From Bacillota bacterium (GTDB lineage: Bacteria; Bacillota; Clostridia; Christensenellales; Aristaeellaceae): 37,996 bases of DNA. The stretch covers positions 1 through 37,996 of the forward strand of contig JAEZTL010000037.1 of the NCBI GenBank assembly GCA_023421395.1, given 5' to 3'. Each line of letters starts with the position of its first letter. Positions within the stretch are counted from its first letter, which is position 1. The notes under the pieces were generated by a model. The model was not told the DNA's origin. It worked only from the letters and a program-made list of their open reading frames with translations, and did no database searches. The position numbers were made by a program, and so were the translations under genes. Below are positions 30,735 to 37,996 of this stretch, piece after piece.

Positions 30735-31325
30735 TCAATTCGCGGAAAGACCGCCATCCTGATCGCTGTCTTTTTTCCATTCTTCCAGCTTGCGCATGAC
30801 CTCGTCGTAAGTCTGTTTGCTGATGTCCGGCAACTCGCCGCCCAGCGCCTTGGCAGCCTGCTGGAAGCCCTTGTCAATGGCGGTGCGGAGTTCCTCATAC
30901 TTGGCCTTGTCTCCGCCGGAGATGGCGATGGCGAACTGGACGATCCGGTCGCTGACGGCCTTGACGCCATAATCCCCGTCCTCGGACATGGCCTGCCTTG
31001 CCTGATCGATCTCGCTTTGGGACGCGCTCCAGATCCGGTTTGCCCGATCCGACGTCTGGCCTTGCTTCCGGAGCATCTGTTCCACCAGGCTGCGGAGGTT
31101 GGCGTAGGCCTGCTCCGCCCTGGACTTCAGCGCCGCCACGTCTATGGAGCCGCTTCTGGAGGACTTCGAATAGGTGACCGACGTGCCTTGGGCAGAGCCC
31201 AGCGTTACGGAATCGTTGTTTTTCGCGGTCTCGGACGCCGCATTGGTCGCGGGTTTCGATTGGGTCTTGGCAGCCGCGGGCTGTACCGGCGCTATGGCCT
31301 GGGTGGCCCTGACTTCGCTGATCAT
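30735..31325 (-). CDS. Conserved hypothetical protein, possibly motility-linked
   Basis: 196 aa, soluble. A low-complexity Ala/Lys/Thr-rich N-terminus (to about 55) is followed by a helical domain: SIDVAALKSRAEQAYANLRSLVEQML, ISGGDKAKYEELRTAIDKGFQQAAKALGGELPDIS, and the end QTYDEVMRKLEEWKKD. It resembles an uncharacterised helical family in motile Firmicutes (I recall DUF5610-like proteins, not verified). ATG 31325 is preferred over an upstream in-frame ATG because GGGAGGGG precedes it. A sigma-D-like promoter lies about 30 bases upstream of the start, which supports a motility link. The diguanylate cyclase gene lies just upstream. Confidence 0.6.
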   Translation of the reverse strand: MISEVRATQAIAPVQPAAAKTQSKPATNAASETAKNNDSVTLGSAQGTSVTYSKSSRSGSIDVAALKSRAEQAYANLRSLVEQMLRKQGQTSDRANRIWSASQSEIDQARQAMSEDGDYGVKAVSDRIVQFAIAISGGDKAKYEELRTAIDKGFQQAAKALGGELPDISKQTYDEVMRKLEEWKKDSDQDGGLSAN

Positions 31326-31351
31326 GCGTACCCCTCCCATCCCTGCATGCT

Positions 31352-31378
31352 CTATCGGGTATTTCGACGGCATTTTTC
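31352..31378 (-). promoter_or_regulatory. Candidate sigma-D (sigma-28) type promoter
   Basis: Minus strand: GAAA (31378-31375), 15-base spacer, CCCGATAG (31359-31352). It matches TAAA-N15-GCCGATAA at 3 of 4 and 6 of 8 positions. 27 bases before the ATG at 31325. Confidence 0.35.
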
Positions 31379-31452
31379 ATAGATTGAGCGGAAGGGCTTT
31401 ACATTTTGGTTATATTTTGGATGAGCTGACACAAATGCTGCGCAGATCGCGC

Positions 31453-32583
31453 TCATGCCTTTTCAGGACAAGTGGCCTGGCGCGGCTGCTTTTTCCGTTT
31501 GGCGGCGTACAACGCCTCGTCCGCAACGCGGAGCAGTTCCGCCGCGGTGACGCCGTCCTCCGGCAGCGAGGCAATGCCGAAACTCATCGTAATGCAGCCC
31601 AGGTTCTTGCCGCCGCACTCGCACTGGCTTTCCGATAGCCGTCGGCTGATCTCATCCCGCCGGGCCTCGACAACCTCTTTGGTGCACTCTGGAAAAATCA
31701 TTACGAACTCATCGCCGCCAAAGCGGCACACGACGTCGCTTTTGCGGGTGAAATCGCTTAGGATCAGCGCGATGTGGCACAGCGCCGCGTCGCCTGCCAA
31801 GTGGCCTTCCCGGTCGTTGATCTCCTTGAAGTCGTTCAGGTCGGTGATCATCAGCCCCAGCGGCAGGTCTTTACGCGTGACGCGGTTGATCTCCCGCTCC
31901 AGCGTCTCCTCCATGTAGCGGCGGTTATACTGGCCCGTCAGCGGATCCCGGATCGAGAGGAGGCGCAGCTGTTCCTCGCTCTGCCGGAGCGCCCGATTCT
32001 GCTCCTCAATCTGCCGCATGTGCCGACGGGTGATATAGCTAATGGTGATACCGATGACCGACGCGCTGACGATGTAGGAGCAGAAGCTTGGCCAGTTGAC
32101 CGTGTGGTAGTTTGGGTTTAGGATCAGCAGCACGGCCACCGCCGCCAATTGCAAAAGCGCGATGGACGCCGTCGCCAGCTCGCTGAGGAATGTGGCGCAC
32201 AGGTGGATGGACAGCACGATGTAAATCAGAGGAATGATGTCTCCGGCCAGAACCTGGGGGTCCACCAGCAGCGCCAGCCATGGGGCCACGGACATCATCG
32301 CCATCGTGATCCACATGGAGGCGGTGTATCGGCCCTTCAGGTTCATGCGCATCGCGAAAAGCACAAGGATGATCAGGAAAATGAGCAGACATACATAGGA
32401 GGTGCGGCGAGCGCCTTCGTCGATAATGACCACGAACAGCAGGATCGCCGTTTGAAGCACCGTGAGCGCCAGCTGCATCAGAAACAGGACCGTCCCCCGG
32501 CCGGAAGCGCGCGGCGCCAGCTGCTGACGGAACAGAGCCTGCGTTTGCCGGAATGCGGCGGCGGCTTTTTCAATAAGGCACAT
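31453..32583 (-). CDS. Membrane-bound diguanylate cyclase
   Basis: 376 aa. About six transmembrane helices occupy residues 25-190, then a short coiled linker (RRHMRQIEEQNRALRQSEEQLRLL) leads to a GGDEF domain. DPLTGQYNRRYMEETLERE opens the domain, the catalytic RFGGDEFVMIF is intact, and RKSD five residues before it is an I-site (RxxD), so product inhibition by c-di-GMP is expected. It has no EAL domain. ATG 32583 is chosen because GGAGG sits 6 bases upstream; earlier in-frame starts overlap or precede it. Possibly senses a membrane signal. Gene order suggests a link to the downstream motility-like gene. Confidence 0.92.
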   Translation of the reverse strand: MCLIEKAAAAFRQTQALFRQQLAPRASGRGTVLFLMQLALTVLQTAILLFVVIIDEGARRTSYVCLLIFLIILVLFAMRMNLKGRYTASMWITMAMMSVAPWLALLVDPQVLAGDIIPLIYIVLSIHLCATFLSELATASIALLQLAAVAVLLILNPNYHTVNWPSFCSYIVSASVIGITISYITRRHMRQIEEQNRALRQSEEQLRLLSIRDPLTGQYNRRYMEETLEREINRVTRKDLPLGLMITDLNDFKEINDREGHLAGDAALCHIALILSDFTRKSDVVCRFGGDEFVMIFPECTKEVVEARRDEISRRLSESQCECGGKNLGCITMSFGIASLPEDGVTAAELLRVADEALYAAKRKKQPRQATCPEKA

Positions 32584-32643
32584 GGGCATCCTCCGCGTCG
32601 GGTTTGATGGGGAACGAGCGCGCAAGTTTTCACGGTAGAGGGC

Positions 32644-33222
32644 CTACGCGATGGCGGTGCCGGAAATCAGAAAAAAATGCGGCGCGTCGACCACGGCGTC
32701 CACGTAGAAATAGGGCGGCCAGAGCGACGCTTCCTCCCGCGCGGACTTCAGCTCCGTCTTGACGGAGGCGGGCACCGCGCCATGACAGGCGTTGATCCGG
32801 TCCCTTCCTGCGCCGTGAGCCACCGTGAAACGGCCGCCGGGCGCAAGCAGCGAACGCACCTTGCGGATCAGCGCCGCCCTGTCGGGAAAGTGCGGGTAGG
32901 CATCGTAGAGTACGGCGACATCAAAAGCGCCGGATTCAAACGTCAGGATATCGCCGCAGAAGACCCTGAGCCTGGGCTCGCCGGAGAATTTGTGCGCCGC
33001 CAGCGCCGCCATGGCGGGGGATACATCCACACCCACGAGTTCCCGCGGGCCCGTGGCCAGCAGTTCCGGAAACATGACCCCGGTGCCGCAGCCGATGTCC
33101 AGCACCCGCGTTCCAGGCCCCGCGCCCGACAGAAACGCTACCGCCTGCCGCGCCGGAAGACCGGGCTTATAGTGTTCATCCCACCGCGCGGCGCGCGAAT
33201 CAAAGTAGTCCGCAATATTCAT
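32644..33222 (-). CDS. Class I SAM-dependent methyltransferase
   Basis: 192 aa. Motif I VLDIGCGTGVMFPELLA is at about 41, motif II VGVDVSPAM, then CGDILTFESGAFDVAVLYDAYPHFPDRAALIRKVRSLLAPGGRFTVAHGAGRDRIN. This is the UbiE/Methyltransf_11/25 type; its substrate is unknown. Start: ATG 33222 gives MNIADYFDSRAARWDEHY, a typical N-terminus. The AAGGTGG SD is 11 bases away, and a GTG (33237) or TTG (33228) upstream is also possible. Single gene, divergent from marR. Confidence 0.85.
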   Translation of the reverse strand: MNIADYFDSRAARWDEHYKPGLPARQAVAFLSGAGPGTRVLDIGCGTGVMFPELLATGPRELVGVDVSPAMAALAAHKFSGEPRLRVFCGDILTFESGAFDVAVLYDAYPHFPDRAALIRKVRSLLAPGGRFTVAHGAGRDRINACHGAVPASVKTELKSAREEASLWPPYFYVDAVVDAPHFFLISGTAIA

Positions 33223-33359
33223 GCACAACGATTCCACCTTTTATTGTACATATTATACAGGATCCGGGCCGGGTGGGCAATGCCGAAGAAAAACAAATGC
33301 TTGTTATAACTGGCGCGAGGTCAGGTTAAGGGGGGCGGGTAATTTCCCAGTAAAGTGGC

Positions 33360-33387
33360 TTGACAAATTCGCGCGCGGCGGTACAAT
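33360..33387 (+). promoter_or_regulatory. Promoter of marR-ABC exporter operon
   Basis: TTGACA (33360-33365), 16 bases, TACAAT (33382-33387). Because it lies inside the longest open frame, translation cannot begin at the TTG of 33360. Confidence 0.75.
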
Positions 33388-33404
33388 ACGATATGTTGTA
33401 TATC
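33382..33404. promoter_or_regulatory. Candidate MarR operator
   Basis: Two nested dyads over the -10 and start: TACAA (33382-33386) with TTGTA (33396-33400), and GATAT-GTTGT-ATATC (33390-33404). Position and AT-richness fit autorepression by the MarR protein encoded next. Confidence 0.55.
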
Positions 33405-33425
33405 AAACAATCCGGAGGGATGCGC

Positions 33426-33875
33426 TTGGAGGGGACGCGCGCCGTGGGCAAGGCGATCCGCGCGCTGGACAACATGATCATGCGGAGATTTGACAGAAAC
33501 CGGCCCGACCGGGAGGTGCTGGAGCGGATCACCGGCACCAACCGCTGGGTGATCGGCTACCTGGCGGAGCAGGAGCGCGCCGGGCGGGAAGTCTATCAAA
33601 AAGACCTGGAAGCGGTTTTCGGCATCACCCGCTCCACCGTTTCTAGGGTGCTGGACCTGATGGAGCGCAAGGGCTTGGTGGAGCGGAGAGCGGGGCAGGG
33701 CGACGCGCGCCTGAAAAAGCTGGTGCTGACCGACCGGGCAATGGCGATGCATGCAAGGATGCGCGCCTATGCCGAGGGCTTTGAACGCGAACTCACGGCG
33801 GGATTCAGCCGGGAGGAGATTGATCTTCTGATGAAATATCTGGACCGTATCCAAAAAAACCTGGGCGAATCCTGA
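33426..33875 (+). CDS. MarR-family transcriptional regulator
   Basis: 149 aa. Winged helix with VYQKDLEAVFGITRSTVSRVLDLMERKGLVERRAGQGDARLKKLVLTDRA; the D-x-R in the wing is the family signature. Flanking helices form the dimer interface. TTG 33426 is the most likely start, as GGAGG lies 7 bases upstream; ATG 33420 directly abuts the SD and is too close. It heads an operon with a two-subunit ABC exporter 80 bases downstream, a standard drug-responsive arrangement. Confidence 0.88.
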   Translation: MEGTRAVGKAIRALDNMIMRRFDRNRPDREVLERITGTNRWVIGYLAEQERAGREVYQKDLEAVFGITRSTVSRVLDLMERKGLVERRAGQGDARLKKLVLTDRAMAMHARMRAYAEGFERELTAGFSREEIDLLMKYLDRIQKNLGES

Positions 33876-33955
33876 ACGCGCCGCGAAGCGCGGCAGCTAC
33901 CGAAACCAAATTTCTCCGCGCACGGCAGCGCGGCGAAGCGGGAGGAAACGGCCGA

Positions 33956-35698
33956 ATGTTCAAAAAACTCATGCAAAGTATCCGGGAATACAAAAAACTG
34001 TCGATCCTGACGCCAGTACTGATCATGGGCGAGGTAATCCTCGAATGCCTGATTCCTTTCATCATCGCCCTTCTGGTCAACCAGATCAAGGCAGGCTGCG
34101 GATTTGGCACCATCGCCTGGTATGGCGGCATCCTGTTTGGAATGGCCTGCCTTTCGCTGGCTTTCGGTGCGGCGGCGGGTGCGACCAGCGCCACCGCGGC
34201 GTGCGGATTCGGCAAAAACCTGCGCAAGGACCTTTTTTACCGGGTACAGTCTTTTTCGTTCGAGAATATCGACCGGTTCTCGTCCTCGTCGCTGGTCACC
34301 CGCATGACGACGGACGTTTCGAACGTGCAGAACGCCTACATGATGATCATCCGGGTGGCGGTGCGCAGCCCGCTGATGTTCCTGTTCGCGATCATCATGT
34401 CCTACGTCATGGGCGGAAAGCTGGCGCTTATGTTCGTGGTGGTGGTGCCGATTTTGGCCTTTGGGCTCATCATGGTGGTGCGAAAGGCGCTGCCCACTTT
34501 TAAGCGCGTGTTCCGCCGCTACGATAAGCTGAATGAGTCTATCGCGGAAAACGTGCGCGGCATCCGGGCGGTCAAGTCCTTTGTGCGGGAGGACTACGAA
34601 AAACAGAAATTCGGCGCCGCGGCGGAGGACATCCGCGCGGACTTCACCCGGGCCGAGCGCATCGTGGCGGTGAACGCTCCGCTGATGCAATTTTGCCTGT
34701 ATACGAACATGGTGATCGTGCTCTACTTTGGCTCGGAACTGATCATCCGCTCGGCCGGGCTGGAGTTGGACGTGGGCCAGTTTTCCGCGATGCTGACCTA
34801 CGGCTTCCAAATTCTGATGTCGCTGATGATGCTGTCGATGGTCTACGTGATGATCACCATCGCCGACGAGTCCGCCCGCCGCATTGTGGAGGTGCTGGAC
34901 GAGGAACCGTCGCTGGCGAGCCCCGAAGACGCGGTGGCGCTCGTCCCGGACGGCTCCGTGGATTTCGAGTCCGTCAGCTTCAAGTATTCCAGGCGCGCCG
35001 AACGCTTCGCGCTGTCGGACATCAACCTTCATATCCGCTCCGGCCAGACGGTGGGCATTCTGGGCGGCACAGGTTCCTCCAAGTCCACGCTGGTGCAGCT
35101 GATCCCCCGGCTGTATGACGCCACCGAGGGGACGGTGAAGGTCGGCGGCGTGGACGTAAAGCGCTACGACCTCACCGCGCTGCGCGACCAGGTGGCGGTG
35201 GTGCTGCAGAAGAACGAGCTGTTCTCCGGCACCATCCGCGACAACTTGCGCTGGGGCAACCCGGGCGCCACCGACGAGGAACTGGTGGAGGCTTGCACGC
35301 TGGCCCAGGCCCACGACTTCGTGGCGGCTTTCCCGGATGGGTACGACACCTGGATCGAACAGGGCGGCTCGAACGTGTCCGGCGGGCAGAAGCAGCGACT
35401 GTGCATCGCGCGGGCGCTGCTAAAAAAGCCGAAAATACTGATCCTGGACGACTCCACCAGCGCCGTGGATACCCGCACCGACGCGATGATCCGCAAGGGC
35501 TTCCGCGAGTTTATCCCGGAGACCACCAAGATCATCATCGCCCAGCGGGTGGCCTCGGTGGAGGATGCGGACGTGATCGTGCTGATGGACGGCGGCAGAA
35601 TCGTCGCCGCGGGCGGCCACGAGGAGCTCCTGAGAACCAATGAAATCTACCGCGAGGTCTACGCTTCGCAGGTGAGGGGGGGCGAGCAGGTTGGCTGA
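33956..35698 (+). CDS. Heterodimeric ABC exporter, degenerate-site subunit
   Basis: 580 aa. Six transmembrane helices in the N-terminal about 320 residues, with the exporter loop SFENIDRFSSSSLVTRMTTDV and NVRGIRAVKSFVREDYEKQKF, followed by an NBD. Walker A GGTGSSKST (about 370) and signature NVSGGQKQR (about 473) are present. In Walker B, ILILDDSTSAVD, the catalytic Glu is Asp. The switch His is Gln in IIIAQR. This is the non-canonical half of asymmetric exporters such as TM287/288 and BmrCD. It overlaps the next gene by 8 bases; GGGAGG is before ATG 33956. Confidence 0.93.
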   Translation: MFKKLMQSIREYKKLSILTPVLIMGEVILECLIPFIIALLVNQIKAGCGFGTIAWYGGILFGMACLSLAFGAAAGATSATAACGFGKNLRKDLFYRVQSFSFENIDRFSSSSLVTRMTTDVSNVQNAYMMIIRVAVRSPLMFLFAIIMSYVMGGKLALMFVVVVPILAFGLIMVVRKALPTFKRVFRRYDKLNESIAENVRGIRAVKSFVREDYEKQKFGAAAEDIRADFTRAERIVAVNAPLMQFCLYTNMVIVLYFGSELIIRSAGLELDVGQFSAMLTYGFQILMSLMMLSMVYVMITIADESARRIVEVLDEEPSLASPEDAVALVPDGSVDFESVSFKYSRRAERFALSDINLHIRSGQTVGILGGTGSSKSTLVQLIPRLYDATEGTVKVGGVDVKRYDLTALRDQVAVVLQKNELFSGTIRDNLRWGNPGATDEELVEACTLAQAHDFVAAFPDGYDTWIEQGGSNVSGGQKQRLCIARALLKKPKILILDDSTSAVDTRTDAMIRKGFREFIPETTKIIIAQRVASVEDADVIVLMDGGRIVAAGGHEELLRTNEIYREVYASQVRGGEQVG

Positions 35699-37604
35699 GC
35701 GGAAATCTGCCGGAAGGCGGCCCAAGGCCAAGCGCGGCACGTTCAAGCGGCTGATCGCGACGCTCGTCAGGTTCTATCCCGTGCTGGTGCCGCTGACGGT
35801 TGCCTGCATCGTCTTCTCCGCCGTGGTCAGCGCGATCCCGACGCTCTTCATGCAGAAGATCCTCGAGGTCATCGAAACCTGGTACAAGACCGGCGACTGG
35901 GCCGGCGCCCGGACCGAGATCCTGCCAAACGTTTTGAAGCTTGGCGCCTTCTACCTGGTCTCCATCGCCTCCGTCGTGCTCTACACGCAGATGATGGCGT
36001 TTATCACCCAGGGCTTTCTCTACAAGCTGCGCCGCGCGATGTTCGACGGCATGCAGGCGCTGCCGGTACGGTTTTTCGACACGCACAAGTTTGGCGACGT
36101 GATGAGCTACTACACCAACGACATCGACGCGCTCCGGCAGCTCGTCTCCCAGTCGCTTCCGCAGCTGATCCAGTCCATCGTGATCATCGTCACGGTGTAT
36201 TCCGTGATGCTGTACTTCTGCGGCTGGCTGGCCGCGCTGGTGCTGGCGGGCCTCGCGCTGATGGTGATGGTCACCCGCAAGGTGGGCGGCAGCTCCGCCA
36301 AGTACTTCGTGCGCCAACAGGGGGCGCTGGGCAGTACCGAAGGGTACGTGGAGGAGATGATGAACGGCCAGAAGGTCGTGAAGGTTTTCTGCCACGAGCG
36401 GGAGAGCGAGGCGCAGTTCGACCGGATCAACGAGGCGCTCTTTGAGGACGCGCGGAAGGCCAACCGATACGCCAACATGCTGATGCCCATCCTCGGGAAC
36501 ATCGGCAACGCGCTGTACGTGCTGGTGGCCATGGCGGGCGGGCTGCTCATGCTGTTCCAGGCACCCAATTTCAGCCTGTCGGGTCTGCCCATCGGCATCA
36601 GCATCGTGGTGCCCTTTCTCAACATGACCAAGCAACTGGCGGGCAACGTGGGCCAGCTGTCCCAGCAGATCAACGCGGTGGTGATGGGTCTGGCGGGCGC
36701 CAGCCGCGTTTTTGAGATGATGGATCAGCCTGCGGAGGCGGACGGCGGCTATGTGACGCTGGTCAACGCGGACATCGCCGCGGATGGAACCATTGCGGAA
36801 TCCGCCCGGCGCACCGGGGCCTGGGCCTGGAAGCATCCCCACGCCGACGGTACATTGACCTACACAAAGCTCTCCGGCGATGTGCGGCTGACGGATGTGG
36901 ACTTCGCCTACGAGGAAAGCAAGCCCGTCTTAAAAGATGTGACGCTCTATGCCGAGCCCCGGCAGAAGGTGGCCTTCGTCGGCGCCACCGGCGCGGGCAA
37001 GACCACCATCACCAACCTTCTAAACCGCTTCTACGACATCGCCGACGGCAAGATCCGCTACGACGGCATCAACATCAACAAAATCAGAAAGAGCGACCTG
37101 CGCCGTTCGCTGGGCGTGGTGCTGCAGGAGACGAACCTCTTCACCGGGTCCGTCATGGACAACATCCGCTACGGCCGGCTGGACGCCACCGACGAGGAAT
37201 GCGTAACCGCCGCGAAGCTCGCCGGCGCGGACGACTTCATCACCCGTCTGCCGGACGGCTACGCGACCGTGCTCTACGGCAACGGCGCAAATCTCTCCCA
37301 AGGGCAGCGGCAGCTTCTCGCCATCGCCCGCGCGGCCGTAGCCGATCCGCCGGTGATGATCCTGGACGAGGCCACCTCCTCCATCGACACCCGCACCGAG
37401 CAGATTGTGCAGCAGGGCATGGATAAGCTGATGGAGGGGCGCACGGTGTTCGTCATCGCCCACAGGCTCTCCACCGTCATGAACGCCGATGTGATCATGG
37501 TGCTGGATCATGGCCGCATCATCGAGCGGGGCAGCCACGAAAAGCTGATCGCGGAAAAGGGCACCTACTACCAGCTCTACACCGGCGCGTTTGAACTCGA
37601 ATAG
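35691..37604 (+). CDS. Heterodimeric ABC exporter, catalytic subunit
   Basis: 637 aa. A Lys/Arg-rich N-terminus is followed by a six-helix exporter domain (LPVRFFDTHKFGDVMSYYTNDIDALRQLV; EEMMNGQKVVKVFCHE). An insert of about 40 residues with WAWKHPHADGTLTYTKL lies between domains (about 350-395), then a complete NBD. Walker A GATGAGKTT is at about 431, Walker B VMILDEATSSID carries the catalytic Glu, and the switch His is in VIAHRLSTV. Its signature is NLSQGQRQ (Gly to Gln), the expected degeneracy in the catalytic partner. TTG 35691 overlaps the upstream stop by 8 bases, so the two are coupled. Substrate unknown, probably drugs. Confidence 0.93.
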   Translation: MAERKSAGRRPKAKRGTFKRLIATLVRFYPVLVPLTVACIVFSAVVSAIPTLFMQKILEVIETWYKTGDWAGARTEILPNVLKLGAFYLVSIASVVLYTQMMAFITQGFLYKLRRAMFDGMQALPVRFFDTHKFGDVMSYYTNDIDALRQLVSQSLPQLIQSIVIIVTVYSVMLYFCGWLAALVLAGLALMVMVTRKVGGSSAKYFVRQQGALGSTEGYVEEMMNGQKVVKVFCHERESEAQFDRINEALFEDARKANRYANMLMPILGNIGNALYVLVAMAGGLLMLFQAPNFSLSGLPIGISIVVPFLNMTKQLAGNVGQLSQQINAVVMGLAGASRVFEMMDQPAEADGGYVTLVNADIAADGTIAESARRTGAWAWKHPHADGTLTYTKLSGDVRLTDVDFAYEESKPVLKDVTLYAEPRQKVAFVGATGAGKTTITNLLNRFYDIADGKIRYDGININKIRKSDLRRSLGVVLQETNLFTGSVMDNIRYGRLDATDEECVTAAKLAGADDFITRLPDGYATVLYGNGANLSQGQRQLLAIARAAVADPPVMILDEATSSIDTRTEQIVQQGMDKLMEGRTVFVIAHRLSTVMNADVIMVLDHGRIIERGSHEKLIAEKGTYYQLYTGAFELE

Positions 37605-37636
37605 TTTCGTACCCTGACTCCCGCGTTCTTTCCATT

Positions 37637-37701
37637 CGCTTCCGGCGGCATGCGCGCCGGAAGCGAATTTCAGCCGCCAGTGCGAACACCGGCGGCTGAA
37701 A
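37637..37701 (+). terminator. Two tandem hairpins after the ABC operon
   Basis: CGCTTCCGGC (37637-37646) / GCCGGAAGCG (37656-37665), and TTTCAGCCGCC (37668-37678) / GGCGGCTGAAA (37691-37701). Both stems are perfect but neither is followed by a U-tract, so they may block 3' decay or act as a weak terminator. Confidence 0.45.
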
Positions 37702-37710
37702 GTGCACCGA

Positions 37711-37772
37711 AAGCCAGCGAATCGCCCGGAAATTCGTGAGAATTTCAGGCTCGCGAGGGCTTCTCCAGATGC
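37711..37772 (+). repeat. Interspersed repeat family 2, copy 2
   Basis: Same frame as 30608-30674. The centre GCCCGGAAATTC / GAATTTCAGGC is an imperfect dyad. The inner 32 bases (37724-37755) match the cysK terminator palindrome at 26 positions. Confidence 0.55.
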
Positions 37773-37822
37773 GGCGAAGTGCCGCGAAGCGGATTTTCAC
37801 CGCTTTACACCAAGTAAAAAGA

Positions 37823-37940
37823 ATCATTATTCCAACGGGGCGAGGGTTTTGGGATGCGAAACAAGGAGTCGAAGCGAGGAAACCCTTCGGGATACGCCTT
37901 CGGCGTGAAATGCAGCGCTATTTTGAGCGGAAGGCGACAC
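37823..37940 (+). repeat. Interspersed repeat family 1, copy 2
   Basis: Aligns with the minus strand of 30283-30372: TTATTCCAA, AACAAGGAG-CG-AGCGAGGAA, then GCAGCGCTATT-TGAGCGGAAGGCGACAC nearly identical. It carries a 28-30-base insertion with two TTCG-loop mini-hairpins (CCC-TTCG-GG and ACGC-CTTCG-GCGT). After GACAC the two copies diverge. Confidence 0.65.
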
Positions 37941-37945
37941 GGGGC

Positions 37946-37973
37946 GGGTGATTCAAATCCATTTGAATCACCC
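37946..37973. repeat. Perfect 28-base palindrome at the window end
   Basis: Arms GGGTGATTCAAAT (37946-37958) and ATTTGAATCACCC (37961-37973) around CC, directly after repeat family 1 copy 2. It could be the variable end of that element, a site for a DNA-binding protein or an RNA hairpin. No gene follows within the window. Confidence 0.5.
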
Positions 37974-37996
37974 GGTCGCGAAGCGACTTGGTTTCC

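Noticed and set aside
37736..37951. 71-codon plus-strand frame at the window end
   Set aside because: Falls within the repeat copies, basic low-quality composition, no RBS.
37637..37973. Closely spaced palindromes that might suggest a CRISPR array or integron site
   Set aside because: The units differ in sequence and spacing; there are no regular direct repeats with unique spacers and no cas or integrase genes.

Overview
The window looks like chromosomal DNA of a GC-rich, Gram-positive-type anaerobe, most likely a member of the Clostridia. The evidence is the gene order rplO-secY-adk-map-KOW protein-infA-rpmJ-rpsM-rpsK-rpsD-rpoA-rplQ, AGGAGG-type ribosome binding sites with several TTG/GTG starts, Cys4 (zinc-type) versions of Adk, S4 and L36, a Crh-like HPr relative, a small NrdD-like protein and SdpRI. 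I cannot name the genus. There is no prophage, CRISPR array or transposase gene.

Layout. 1-6594: end of the S10/spc/alpha ribosomal operon, read rightwards. 6595-7383: terminators, an HPr-like gene on the minus strand that has lost the active-site histidine, and the lepA promoter. 7384-11546: lepA, two tandem YcxB-like membrane proteins and hemW, tightly packed. 11570-12620: self-contained sdpR-sdpI unit with promoter, operator and terminator. 12658-17213: THUMP RNA methyltransferase, a GH127-like protein whose catalytic and zinc residues look replaced, and a MATE exporter. 17227-19172 (minus): a GtrB/DPM-type glycosyltransferase and manA, divergent from an XPD/DinG-like Fe-S helicase with an N-terminal PD-(D/E)XK-like region; their promoters are interlocked over one palindrome. 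21640-23919 (minus): nucleotidyltransferase, NrdD-like small protein and a paired DUF606/YdcZ transporter, divergent from a Crp/Fnr regulator. 24670-27358: sulfur assimilation, with metY (+) and cysK (-) convergent, each carrying the same 25-bp inverted repeat at its promoter; metY also has a 24-codon leader ORF. 27393-28216: HD-domain hydrolase and tRNA-Ala(GGC). 28217-30734: gene-poor accessory stretch with a Cys-rich, possibly spore-surface protein, a small secreted Asn-rich peptide and interspersed palindromic repeats. 30735-33222 (minus): unknown protein with a sigma-D-like promoter, membrane diguanylate cyclase and methyltransferase. 33360-37604: marR plus a heterodimeric ABC multidrug-type exporter. 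37605-37996: hairpins and second copies of both repeat families.

The most interesting points are the shared metY/cysK operator, the metY leader ORF, the His-to-Asp HPr homologue, the apparent GH127 pseudoenzyme, the face-to-face promoters of manA and the helicase, and two families of short palindromic repeats scattered between genes. I did not find a clear new multi-gene defence or biosynthetic system; what looks unusual is mostly regulatory architecture and changed active sites. All family assignments come from reading motifs by eye, with no database search.
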